Below, in pieces: positions 36,892-46,238 of a stretch of 64,000 nt of DNA. Numbering within the stretch: the stretch's first letter is position 1; every line of letters begins with the position of its first letter. A program made the translations under genes and the position numbers. The notes beneath the pieces were generated by a model. That model was not told where the DNA came from and did no database searches. It saw only the letters and a list, made by a program, of their open reading frames with translations. The stretch covers positions 186,001-250,000 of the forward strand of contig CP116670.1 of assembly GCA_028370155.1 (NCBI GenBank), in the 5' to 3' direction. The stretch is from Arthrobacter sp. OVS8 (lineage in GTDB: Bacteria; Actinomycetota; Actinomycetes; Actinomycetales; Micrococcaceae).

Positions 36892-38030
36892 GTGACTGAA
36901 CAAAACGTGAACCCAGAAGGCCAGGCATCCCGGCCCCGCGTGGCAGTGCTGTTCGGCGGCCGTTCCAGCGAACACGCGGTCAGCTGCGTGACAGCGGCCG
37001 GGGTCCTCGGAGCCATCGACCAGACGAAGTATGAGGTCATCCCGATCGGGATCGCCAAGACCGGCCAGTGGGTGCTGGCCTCGGGCGACACCCACGACTG
37101 GTCACTCTCGGCCTCGTCCCTGCCCGAGGTTGCTGCCTCGGCCAAGACCGTGGCGCTGACCGAAATCGGTGGCGAACACCAGCTGATCGTGGCAGCCCCG
37201 AACGAGGTTCCGCAGGAACTCGGCGCCGTGGACGTTGTGTTCCCGCTGCTGCACGGCCCGTTCGGCGAGGACGGCACCATCCAGGGCTTCCTGGAACTCT
37301 CCGACACCCGCTACGTAGGCGCCGGCGTCCTGGCCTCCGCTGTCGGCATGGACAAGCACTTCATGAAGGTGGTGTTTGAATCCGCCGGACTCCGGGTGGG
37401 CCCGTACATCGCCGTCACGGACCGGCAGTGGCGCAACGATCCCGAGACCGTCCGTAAGCGCGTGGACCAGCTCGGCTTTCCGGTCTTCGTCAAGCCCGCA
37501 CGCGCCGGCTCCTCCATGGGCATCTCCAAGGTGGACTCCCTCGAAGGCCTCGACGCCGCGATCGAGGCCGCCCGCGAACATGATCCCAAACTTGTCATCG
37601 AAGCCGGCATCGTGGGCCGTGAAATTGAATGCGCCGTGCTGGAGGGCCGGGGACCGACGCTCCCCGCACGTCCATGCCTGGGGAAATTTCCGTGGCCGGC
37701 GGCGGGCACGAGTTCTACGACTTCAACGCCAAATACGTGGACGACGCCGCGGCCCTCAGCTGCCCGGCCGACCTCCCGGACGAGGCCATCGCCCGGGTCC
37801 GTGAGCTGGCCGCCGTCGCCTTCGACGCCGTCGGCGCCGAGGGCCTGAGCCGGGTGGACTTCTTCTACACGCCCGAAGGCGAACTCATCATCAACGAGAT
37901 CAACACCATGCCCGGGTTCACGCCGAAGAGCATGTACCCGCAAATGTGGAAGGCCTCGGGCCTGGGCTACGCCGAGCTGATCGACGAACTGATCCACTTG
38001 GCGCTGCACCGCAGAACCGGCCTGCGGTAG
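36892..38030 (+). CDS. ddl: D-alanine--D-alanine ligase Ddl (one apparent 1-base deletion)
   Basis: This ATP-grasp enzyme makes D-Ala-D-Ala for peptidoglycan. GTG 36892 starts MTEQNVNPEGQASRPRVAVL. Signatures are VLFGGRSSEHAVSCVTAAG, LLHGPFGEDGTIQGFLE, PVFVKPARAGSSMGISKV and IINEINTMPGFTPKSMYPQM. One C is missing near 37650-37654, where CGGGGCACCGAC (RGTD) appears as CGGGGACCGAC. The repaired protein is 379 residues. It is convergent with the DUF3515 gene, with only three bases between stops. Confidence 0.95.
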
Positions 38031-38033
38031 GGC

Positions 38034-38537
38034 CTACTGGCTGGGCGGCAGGTTCTGCAGGTCCGCCTGGCCCACGCAGTTCCGCTCCGCGGGGACCTTC
38101 GCGGCCGCGGCGGCGAGGTCCGCGAGGACGGTTGCGGAGCTGATCTTGTCCGGGTCCATGAGGATCTCCGTGGCGGGTTCGCGTCCGAAGGTGGTCAGGG
38201 TCCACACCGGGTTGCCTTCCTTGATGACCCAGTCGACGCCGTTCACGCTGACGCAGCGGTCCGTCGTCGGCCCCGGAACGTTTACACCGCAGCGCAGGAT
38301 GACCAGGGACGGATCGCCCCAGGCGGCGGTGGCCTGGCTGTTGGTCTTGCGCAGCTTGGCCTCGCCGATCGCATCCGGGAGCGCCACCATCATGGGGGCA
38401 CAGGCTGCGTTCGCCGCGTCCTTGGCCGGAGTGACGTCCACCACCGGGGAGCAGGCGCTGAGCATGATCGCTGCGGCTGCCGCCGTGGCCAGAATGCGGA
38501 GCGGACGTGCGGAAGCCGGGAGAGGGAAGAGCTGCAT
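38034..38537 (-). CDS. DUF3515 family lipoprotein
   Basis: This intact 167-residue protein has a lipoprotein signal: AAAAAIMLSACSPVVD, where LSAC is a lipobox. Conserved features of the family are AWGDPSLVILRCGVNVPGPT, VNGVDWVI and WTLTTFGREPATEILMD. Function is unknown, but it is regularly found beside ddl and thiL in Arthrobacter relatives. Confidence 0.85.
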   Translation of the reverse strand: MQLFPLPASARPLRILATAAAAAIMLSACSPVVDVTPAKDAANAACAPMMVALPDAIGEAKLRKTNSQATAAWGDPSLVILRCGVNVPGPTTDRCVSVNGVDWVIKEGNPVWTLTTFGREPATEILMDPDKISSATVLADLAAAAAKVPAERNCVGQADLQNLPPSQ

Positions 38538-38732
38538 TGATTAAGCCTATCCCTGCCAAACATCCGCTGCTGCCAGCCCGGCCGCCCCGGGCAGCAGTTG
38601 ACTATCTGGCGCCGTACCGTCGAGTACACTTGGGTCGAACCGTGCAACTCTGGGGCGCTGCCGACAACGACGTTAGGTCTGGCCACAACCGCGCACATTG
38701 AATTCAATCTCGGACGTGGGGAGGGCCTGTCG

Positions 38733-39429
38733 ATGACGTCGCGCAGCCAAAAAATGAGATCAGTACGCGCCGGCGCGTGCGCACTCCTGCTTGCCCTCTG
38801 CGTGGGTGCGGCGGCCCCGGCGGCATACGCCGACGATGCCGCTCTTACGGATCCGTTCACGGTCATTTCGCCTCCCGCGCCGGTTGAGCCCGCGCCGGTG
38901 GAGCCCGCCCCTGTGGAGCCCGCGCCGGTTGAGCCTGCGCCGGTGGAGCCCGCGCCCGTGGAGCCTGCGCCCGTCCAGCCTCCTGTTGTCCTGCCCCCTG
39001 TTTTCACCCCGGCTCCGGTGGTAACCCCGCCGGCGGCCTTCACGCCTCCGCCTGCTTTCGTGGCGCCTGGGGCGCCTCTCCCGCTCCACAGGCTCCCGGT
39101 GCCGTGGTTGCGCCGCGGCCGGGCTCTCTGCCTGCCGTACAGCCGCCCGCAGAGATTCCCTCCCAGGAAGCAAGTGCAACCGCAACGGCGACACCCTCAG
39201 CTTCGCCGACGCCCAAACCCGCACGAACAACAGAACCTGCTGTAGCGGCCGCTCCGGCTGAGCCTCCGGTGATCGTCACGGCCGAAATTCAGGCGGCCGT
39301 GGCTACCGCCACCGGCAGCCCCTGTCGATTCAGATCATCACTGTTCTTATTTTGCTGGGGCTGGGCTTTGCCTACTTCCGGTTTCTTGGCGGAAAGAGCC
39401 GCGGCCTGGCCGCCAGGGCAGGAAAGTAA
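38733..39429 (+). CDS. Exported proline-rich repeat protein with C-terminal membrane anchor (two apparent 1-base deletions)
   Basis: ATG 38733 begins a signal peptide (GACALLLALCVGAAAPAAYA/DD). Seven tandem five-residue units of the type APVEP follow, then a Pro/Ala/Thr-rich stalk (PSPTPKPARTTEPA-like) and a single membrane helix, SIQIITVLILLGLGFAYFRF, with a basic tail. Deletions near 39077-39083 and 39319-39323 are needed. The repaired protein is 232 residues. It probably spans the cell wall as a stalk. It stands just upstream of the polysaccharide locus. Confidence 0.7.
38877..38981 (+). repeat. Seven tandem 15-bp units encoding APVEP
   Basis: Units of the form GCGCCGGTGGAGCCC repeat seven times with synonymous changes at wobble positions, the last ending in CAG. 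The copies differ silently, so the repeat is maintained at protein level. Confidence 0.85.
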
Positions 39430-39512
39430 TTGATCGTGGTGCAAGAAGCAGCCGTTGGGCCGGGCCTGACCGGCCAGCCGGCGCCCGGTGGTCTGCGGTC
39501 TGCAGTATTCCT

Positions 39513-41253
39513 ATGATCCAGCTTTTGACCAATGCGCGGCTCGCCGCGCATACCGTGCTGCAGCACCTGACGGACGATCCCATGGTGCTGTCCCTCCAGC
39601 TGTCCCGGCGTCTGCCTGCGTCAATCGTCCACCCGGCGGCACGGCTGGTGTGCGCAATCTCCCCGAAGAACTCCCTGTCAGTTCCGGTCTTGCTCGCCTC
39701 ACTCACACTGGGTGACGAGGGCGACGTCACCCGGCGGCTCCGATTCGGCGCTGACCATAAGGTCGCGGGCGTGCACGCAAGAAGACTCGCCGACATCGCA
39801 ACCGCCGCGAATCTACCGGCGCTTTCGGATGCGCTGCTGGCCGGTGCACAAGATTCACGGGGTTATCAGTCTGCACAAGCGCGGAGGCTCTGGCATGACG
39901 GCGCCATGACCGCCGCCGTGGCTGCCCTCGAAGGCTCCGGTGCGTCCGGACGGCGCCTGCAGGCCCGTTTGGCGGGCGAACTGGCGGTATTCCAAGGGAC
40001 TGCGCCAGCGCTGGCCCGGCGAGACTACACGCCGGTTCGCAACAGAGTTCTTCATTTGCTGACCAATTCCCTGCCCCACACGGCCAGCGGCTACGCCCAG
40101 CGGTCCCACTCGATCATGGCGGCACAGCAGCAGGAGGGCTGGGACGTCCTTGCGGTCACACGGCTCGGCTATCCCGTGCAGGTGGGAAAGCTGGGCGCCG
40201 GCTCCAGCGACGTGGTGGACAGGGTGCGTTACCGGCGGCTCCTCCCCACTCACCTGGCCGCGACGCTGGACGCGCGTCTCCAGCAACAGGCCGAGGAACT
40301 GCTGAACGTGGCTTTGGAGTTCAGGCCGAGTGTTCTTCATACCACCACGCATTTCGTCAACGGCATAGTGGTCCGGGCCGTGGCAGAGGCACTGGACATC
40401 CCCTGGGTGTACGAAGTTCGTGGTCAGCTCGCCGATACTTGGGCCTCCACCCGAGCCCCGGCCGCCAAGGACAGCGAGAAGTACCGGCTGTTCCAGCAAC
40501 GCGAGGCCGAGGTTATGCGAGACGCGCATCTGGTGATCACCCTGGGGAGGCCATGAAAGCCAACATCGCCGCCTCGGGAGTCCCAGAAGAGAAGATCATT
40601 ATTGCTCCCAACGCGGTTGGGGGGATTTCCTTGAGGAACCGCTGGACGCGGGCACGGCGAGACGACGGCTAGGTCTTCCCGAACATGGTACGTATATCGG
40701 CACTGTGAGCAGTCTCGTGCCGTATGAGGGCATCGATGACTTGATCGCCGTTTTCGGCCTTTTGGCCCCGTCCTATCCCGAACTTCGTCTGTTGATTGTC
40801 GGCGATGGTACTTCGCTGCCGTCCCTGAAAGAGCTGGCTCGGCGAAGCGCGTTCGAACACCGCATCATGTTTGCCGGCCGCGTGCCGCGAGATCATGCCC
40901 GCCTATACCACCAGGCTTTGGACGTCTTTGTGGTCCCGCGTAAGGATCTTGATGTCACCCGCTCAGTGACACCACTCAAACCGGTGGAGGCCCTAGCTTC
41001 CTGCCGGCCGGTGTTGGCGAGCCGTCTCCCGGCCCTTGAAGAGATTGTGAGCGACGACACCAACGGGCTTCTGGCCTTGGCGGGGGATCGACGCGACTTC
41101 GCCACTAAACTGGAACGGCTGCTCGGCTCCGAGGAGCTTCGGATCCGCTTGGGGCAGTCAGGAAGGCGAGAGGTGCTGGACACCCGCACCTGGCGGGCAA
41201 ATGCCCACTCCCTGACTCTCGCTTATCACCAACTGATGGAGGCTCCGCGTTGA
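39513..41253 (+). CDS. GT4-family glycosyltransferase with N-terminal helical domain (two apparent 1-base deletions)
   Basis: This paralogue of the enzyme at 15998 has about 185 residues of helical sequence, then a GT-B fold. Features are VLHLLTNSLPHTASGYAQRS, DIPWVYEVRGQLADTW, LVITLGEAMKANIAASGVPE, IIIAPNAVGG, YIGTVSSLVPYEGIDDLI and SVTPLKPVEALASCRPV. Deletions at 40544-40549 (CTGGGCGAGGCC read as CTGGGGAGGCC) and near 40616-40622 break the frame. The repaired protein is 580 residues. The start ATG 39513 is preceded by no obvious strong ribosome binding site. It ends on the ABC permease start (TTGA overlap), so this is the first gene of the export operon. Confidence 0.83.
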
Positions 41254-42160
41254 GTTCGAAAACGTCGTCGGCGGCACCTCAGGCACGTCAGGCACCGCAA
41301 CCAACAGCGGTAACCACGTCCGTCAGCTTGCGGGGTCTGCGCCGTGTCGGAGCGCGCCCGCCGTTCCTGGATTATCTCGTTTCCCTCTGGGACTATCGGC
41401 ACTTCATCTTTTACGATGCTCAGGCGCGTGTTCAGACAGGTAACGAGCAGGACCGCCTAGGCCGGGTCTGGTTGGTGCTGGGTCCGCTCTTGAACGGACT
41501 GATGTTCTATCTGATCATGGGCGTTATCTTGAAATCCGGGAGCGGCATCGACAACTTCGTCGCCTTCCTGATCATCGGCGTCTTCCTCTTCCAGATGTCC
41601 ACCCGCGCCATCACCGCGTCATCCCGGGTGATCAACGCAAACAAGAACGTTATCCACGCATTCCAGTTTCCGCGGGCTTCCCTTGTGCTGGCGGCTAATC
41701 TGCGTGAGCTTCTGTCGAACATTCCGGTCTTGATCACAATGCTTATCTTGATCATTGTCTTGCCGCCCTCGGAAGAAATCACGTGGCGATGGCTGCTGAT
41801 CTTCCCAATTGTGGCGCTTCAATTCGCTTTCAATCTCGGCGTCGGCCTGATCCTCGCCAGGGTAGTCTCCGTGTTCAACGATGCCAGCCAACTGATTTCT
41901 TATGCGATGCGCCTGTGGATGTACGGATCCTGCATGTTCTATTCAATCGAGAGGTTCAACGACATGCCCGTCGTAAAGACGATCATGGAATACAACCCCT
42001 GTACAACGTCCTTGATCTGGCGAGGGAAACGTTGCTCTACGGGAGCGCCGGAGAATGGCGGTCCTGGGTGATCCTTGCGCTCTGGTCCATCGCGGCCCTT
42101 GCAGTCGGGACCGTTGTCTTTTGGCGGGGAGGAGACGTATGGGCGAGAGCTCTGAGCTGA
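41250..42160 (+). CDS. ABC-2 type polysaccharide export permease (Wzm/TagG-like; one apparent 1-base deletion)
   Basis: This is the membrane half of an ABC exporter for lipid-linked polysaccharide or teichoic-type polymer. The cytoplasmic N-terminus (RGLRRVGARPPFLDYLVSLW) leads into about six membrane helices, including GPLLNGLMFYLIMGVILKSG and PVLITMLILIIVLP. A missing base near 41995-42000 shifts the last third; the repaired end reads YNPLYNVLDLARETLLYG and VILALWSIAALAVGTVVFW. The start is TTG 41250 overlapping the glycosyltransferase stop. The repaired length is 303 residues. The ATPase gene overlaps its end. Confidence 0.87.
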
Positions 42161-43029
42161 ATTTTGTTGAAGGGACGCCGTCCGTCGTCATCGACAAAGT
42201 GAGCATGACCTACAAAACAACATCCCGGTCCCGGGATGAGACGGGGCCCGCGGGATCTACCTGGCAGATGATCAAGCCGAACGTTGGCAGAACGACTGCT
42301 GTCAGCGTCACCGCACTGAAGGAGTTGTCCCTGGTCGTAGAGCACGGGGAATCAGTCGGCATTATCGGAAGAAACGGTTCCGGCAAAAGTACGTTGTTGA
42401 AAATCGTCGGTGGGCAGATCCCGCCAACTGCGGGTGCGGTTTACGCGACCTCCACGCCAGTGATGCTCGGCGTCAACGCGGCCCTGATTCCGGGACTGTC
42501 CGGCGACCAGAACATCGTACTGGGCTGCCTCGCCATGGGCATGACCAGACAGCAAATCGATGACAAGTATGCGGCGATAGTTGAATTGTCCGGTTTGGAG
42601 GAGGCAATCCATATGCCGATGAAATCCTACTCCGCAGGTATGGGATCCCGGCTTCGCTTTGCGATTGCAGCGGCCATCGATCCGGAGATCCTCATCATTG
42701 ATGAAGCGCTGAACACTGGCGATGCCCAGTTCAAAGACCGAACGCGCAAACGCATGCTGGAACTGTTGGGCCAGGCGGGCACGGTCTTTCTGGTCAGCCA
42801 CAGTATGTCGACGGTGCTCGATTTGTGCAACAGGGCGGTCTGGATCGATCAAGGTGAACTCCTCGCAGACGGAACTCCGGGAGACGTGGTCAAGTCATAC
42901 CGGTTGTTCACCCAAAGGTTGGCCGACGGGGATCGGGTGGGCGCCCTCAAACTCCGCCGACGGATGATTAACGATCTCCAAGTTGCAGATGTCAGTGACC
43001 GCAATTCACTGCGCCGGTCCAAAACATGA
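42139..43029 (+). CDS. ABC exporter ATP-binding protein (Wzt/TagH-like)
   Basis: This intact 296-residue protein starts at ATG 42139 after GGAGGAGA. Walker A is GIIGRNGSGKSTLLKIVGG, the ABC signature YSAGMGSRLRFAIAAAIDPE and Walker B ILIIDEAL, with a switch His in LVSHSMSTV. The TagH/Wzt group energises export of finished polysaccharide chains. There is no C-terminal carbohydrate-binding domain of the long Wzt type. It overlaps the permease gene by 22 bases and the next gene by ATGA. Confidence 0.9.
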   Translation: MGESSELNFVEGTPSVVIDKVSMTYKTTSRSRDETGPAGSTWQMIKPNVGRTTAVSVTALKELSLVVEHGESVGIIGRNGSGKSTLLKIVGGQIPPTAGAVYATSTPVMLGVNAALIPGLSGDQNIVLGCLAMGMTRQQIDDKYAAIVELSGLEEAIHMPMKSYSAGMGSRLRFAIAAAIDPEILIIDEALNTGDAQFKDRTRKRMLELLGQAGTVFLVSHSMSTVLDLCNRAVWIDQGELLADGTPGDVVKSYRLFTQRLADGDRVGALKLRRRMINDLQVADVSDRNSLRRSKT

Positions 43030-44946
43030 GAGCTGACATCAGGACACTGCGCAAGCTGGTGTGGCACTTCAGGGCAGGTGGTCCTCGTCAGGTCCAGACG
43101 TGGTTGGCACGGGAGGCCTATGAAGCCGGTCACCGCAAGCTGGAGACGGTGCGGGGAGCTGAGGGAGTCTGGGTTGGACGGGGCAGGAAAAGACGGCTGA
43201 AATTTCGTCCGGCGGGCATCGATTCCGCCCGGCGGCAGACCCAACATGAAGGCCGGACCCGTGTTGGAGTGGTGCTTGATGATTTCTCGTCCCTTGCCTT
43301 CGCGCTTGAGTGGGATTGCATACAGCTCTCGCCGAAGTCTTGGCGTGAGCAACTTATTGAGCACGACGTGGACATGGTGTTCGTCGAGTCGGCTTGGCAC
43401 GGGCCTCAGGGTTTGTGGGCCGGCAAGATTGCCCGCCAGGATCACTCGGGACCGTCACCGCTGCGCGGGTTGACCGAATGGTGCCGTGAACACTCCATTC
43501 CAACGGCATTCTGGAACAAGGAGGATCCTCCGCACTACGACGACTTCCTCGCTTCCGCAAAGTTGTTCGACTTTGTATTCACCAGCGACGCCAACAGGGT
43601 TGACGCCTACGTGCGCGATCTCGGGCACGACCGCGTCGATGTGCTGTCCTTCGCCGCCCAGCCGGTCATCCACAATCCGGTCCGCCCGAAATACGGCTGG
43701 CATCAACGCGATGTGGCATTCGCAGGGATGTACTTCGCCGCCAAATACCCCGAGCGCCGCGAGCAGCTTGACGTTCTGCTGAAGGCAGCTGAGGCAGCCG
43801 CGCCCTCGATGGAAACCGGGCTGGAAATTTTCTCACGGCAACTGGGCAGCGACGCCCGATACCAGTTCCCGGCTCCGTTCGACGCCAGGGTTGTGGGCTC
43901 GCTTGATTATTCGGAGATGCTCACCGCCTATAAAGCCTACAAGACCTTCCTCAACGTGAATTCGGTGGTCGATTCGCCCACCATGTGCTCACGGCGAGTA
44001 TTCGAGATCATCGCCAGCGGGTCCAATGTCGTGACCACGCCCAGTGCCGCAATAGCCCATCATTTTAGTGCGGATGAGATCTTCGCCGTGGCGACAGAGA
44101 CGGAAGCGGAGCAACTCCTCCGTGCATTGCACCGGAACCCGGAGCTGGGCGAGCGTCAGCTCCACCGGGGACAGCGGAGGATCTGGCAGGAACACACTTA
44201 CCGGGTGCGGAGCAATCAAATCCTCTCTGCCGTCGTTCCGACGCTGCCCCGCCAGGACCGGCGCCCGAAGGTCTCGATTTTGGTGTCGACAATTCGGCCC
44301 TGGCAGCTCGAACACGTCTTCCAGACCGTCGGAAGTCAGCGCGATGTCGACGTCGAGTTGATCCTGCTTACCCACGGCTTCATAGCTGACGGCGACACCA
44401 TTCGTCACTTGAAGGAACAATATGGCGTTTCAGCTATGACATTGCTGACAGCGGAGGCTCACGTTCCCTTGGGGAGTGCCTGAATATGTGTGTGGCGGCA
44501 GCTGCCGGACAGGTCCTGACAAAGATGGACGACGACGACTTTTACGCCGCGGATTACCTCAGTGACCAGCTGTTCGCACTGGACTATTCCGGCGCGGACG
44601 TCGTGGGCAAACAGGCGCACTACATGTATCTCGCAGACCGGAATGCAACACTGCTTCGTTTCCCCGAAAGGGAGCACCGGTATACTCGGACGGTCATGGG
44701 CCCCACCATCATGGGATCCGCGGACGTTTTCCGCAGCAGCCCCTTTGCCGCCGTTGGCAGCGGAGAGGACACGCGCTTTCTTGGTGACGTCATTGCTGGC
44801 GGAGGTGCGGTCTATGCGTCCGACAGGTTCAACTACTGCCAACAACGGACCTCTGCTGGCCACACCTGGAAGATTAGCGACGCGGAGTTGCTGGCCAGCG
44901 GCGTACTGAAATTTTTGGAAATTACAGAGATCAAGTCTCTGTCTGA
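43026..44946 (+). CDS. Two-domain glycosyltransferase: CgeB-like plus GT2-like (two apparent 1-base deletions)
   Basis: Residues about 75-405 resemble CgeB/DUF3880-type glycosyltransferases: VGVVLDDFSSLAFALEWDCI, FVESAWHGPQGLW, IPTAFWNKEDPPHYDDFL, and FLNVNSVVDSPTMCSRRVFE. Residues about 415-640 form a GT2-type (GT-A) domain: VSILVSTIRPWQLEHVF, LTKMDDDDFYAADYLSDQ (metal-binding Asp cluster) and GSGEDTRFLGDVIAGGG. Deletions are at 44471-44476 (TTGGGCGAGTGC read as TTGGGGAGTGC) and in the T-run near 44911-44915. The second repair gives an end of FFGNYRDQVSV and a TGA at 44944; without it the frame would run into wecC. Repaired length is 640 residues. It starts at an ATGA overlap with the ATPase gene. 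Confidence 0.8.
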
Positions 44947-44959
44947 GCGGGGGTACTCC

Positions 44960-46205
44960 TTGAATACTATTGAAACTGTAGCTGTCATCGGATTGGGCTA
45001 CATCGGCCTGCCGACCGCGGCGATTCTTGCCGGCAATGGCATCCACGTCATCGGAGTGGACGTAAACCCGGACACGGTCGAGTCGGTCAATCGCGGCGAA
45101 GTTCCCTTCGTCGAGCCGGACCTGGCATCCTACGTGGCGGGTGCCGTCAGCCAGCACAAGTTGAGCGCCTCGACCGAGACGCCAACTGCACAGGCGTACA
45201 TCGTGGCTGTTCCCACGCCGTTCAATGCCGATCACACAGCTGACGTGACCTACATCAAGGCTGCTGCACGGGGCATCGCACCCAAGCTCGTGGGCGGAGA
45301 ACTCGTCATTCTTGAGTCGACGTCACCTCCTGGGACCACGCAGCTCCTGGGTGACTACCTCATTAGCCTCCGTCCGGACCTGAGCCTCGATGGAGCCGAC
45401 GGCAAGCCGTCCATCCACGTGGCCCACTGCCCGGAGCGTGTGCTGCCTGGCCGGATCATGATTGAACTTGTCACCAATGACCGCATCGTCGGAGGTCTCA
45501 CCCCGAGGCAGCTCAGCTCGCCAAGGCACTTTACGCAGTGTTCTGCCAGGGCGAGATCCTCGTCACCGATGCAGCGACGGCGGAAATGGCCAAGCTGGTG
45601 GAGAATTCCTACCGGGACGTCAATATTGCCTTCGCGAATGAGCTTTCGGTGATCAGCGACAAGCTGGGCATCAACGTCTGGGAACTCATCAAACTGGCGA
45701 ATCACCACCCCCGCGTCAACATCCTGCAGCCGGGCCCCGGCGTGGGCGGTCACTGCATCGCCGTCGATCCTTGGTTCATTGTCGCTGCCGCCCCTGAGGA
45801 AGCCCAGCTGATTCGGCAGGCACGCGAGACCAACGACTCGAAGCCCGACTGGGTAGTGAAGAAAGTGCAGGAAGCGGTGGGGAGACCGTTTCGCCCAAGA
45901 TCGCTGTTCTGGGGCTGGCGTTCAAGGCCAACATTGATGACCTTCGCGAGTCACCCGCCGTAGCCATCGTCGAAAAGCTCAGCGCCAAACTGGACGGCGC
46001 AGAACTTCTGGTTGTGGAACCCCATGTAGACCGCCTGCCGAGGCAGCTTGCAGGTCTCAGCAACGTTGTCCTGCAAGACCTGGAAGCCGCGGTGGGTACG
46101 GCCGACGCCGTGCTGCTCCTCGTGGACCACGACGACTTTAGGGAAATGGACCAGCAGCTCATGGCAGGCAAACCGGTGCTGGATACACGCGGAATCTGGC
46201 AGTAA
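44960..46205 (+). CDS. wecC: UDP-N-acetyl-D-mannosamine dehydrogenase (WecC-like; two apparent 1-base deletions)
   Basis: The enzyme oxidises UDP-ManNAc twice with NAD to UDP-ManNAcA. The start is TTG 44960 (LNTIETVAVIGLGYIGLPTA), 13 bases after the preceding repaired stop. The Rossmann motif GLGYIGLP, VPTPFN, ESTSPPGTT, CPERVLPG, and the catalytic-Cys segment GPGVGGHCIAVDPWFI identify the UDP-glucose/ManNAc dehydrogenase family; the ManNAc specificity follows from the GHCIAVDPWF form and the wecB-like gene at 57 kb. Deletions lie near 45501-45506 and at 45879-45884 (GTGGGCGAGACC read as GTGGGGAGACC). The repaired protein is 415 residues. Confidence 0.88.
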
Positions 46206-46238
46206 TTCGCAAAACAATCCCGGACACGGAGTAAAGCC

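Noticed and set aside
38877..38981. CRISPR-like or minisatellite repeat
   Set aside because: The 15-bp units are contiguous, in frame and differ only silently, so they are coding repeats; no CRISPR array or cas gene was seen in the window.
44960..46205. Fusion of the GT2 domain at 44.5 kb with the UDP-ManNAc dehydrogenase in one frame
   Set aside because: Restoring one T in the run near 44911 gives a natural stop at 44944 and a TTG start for the dehydrogenase at 44960; the direct fusion is more likely an artefact.
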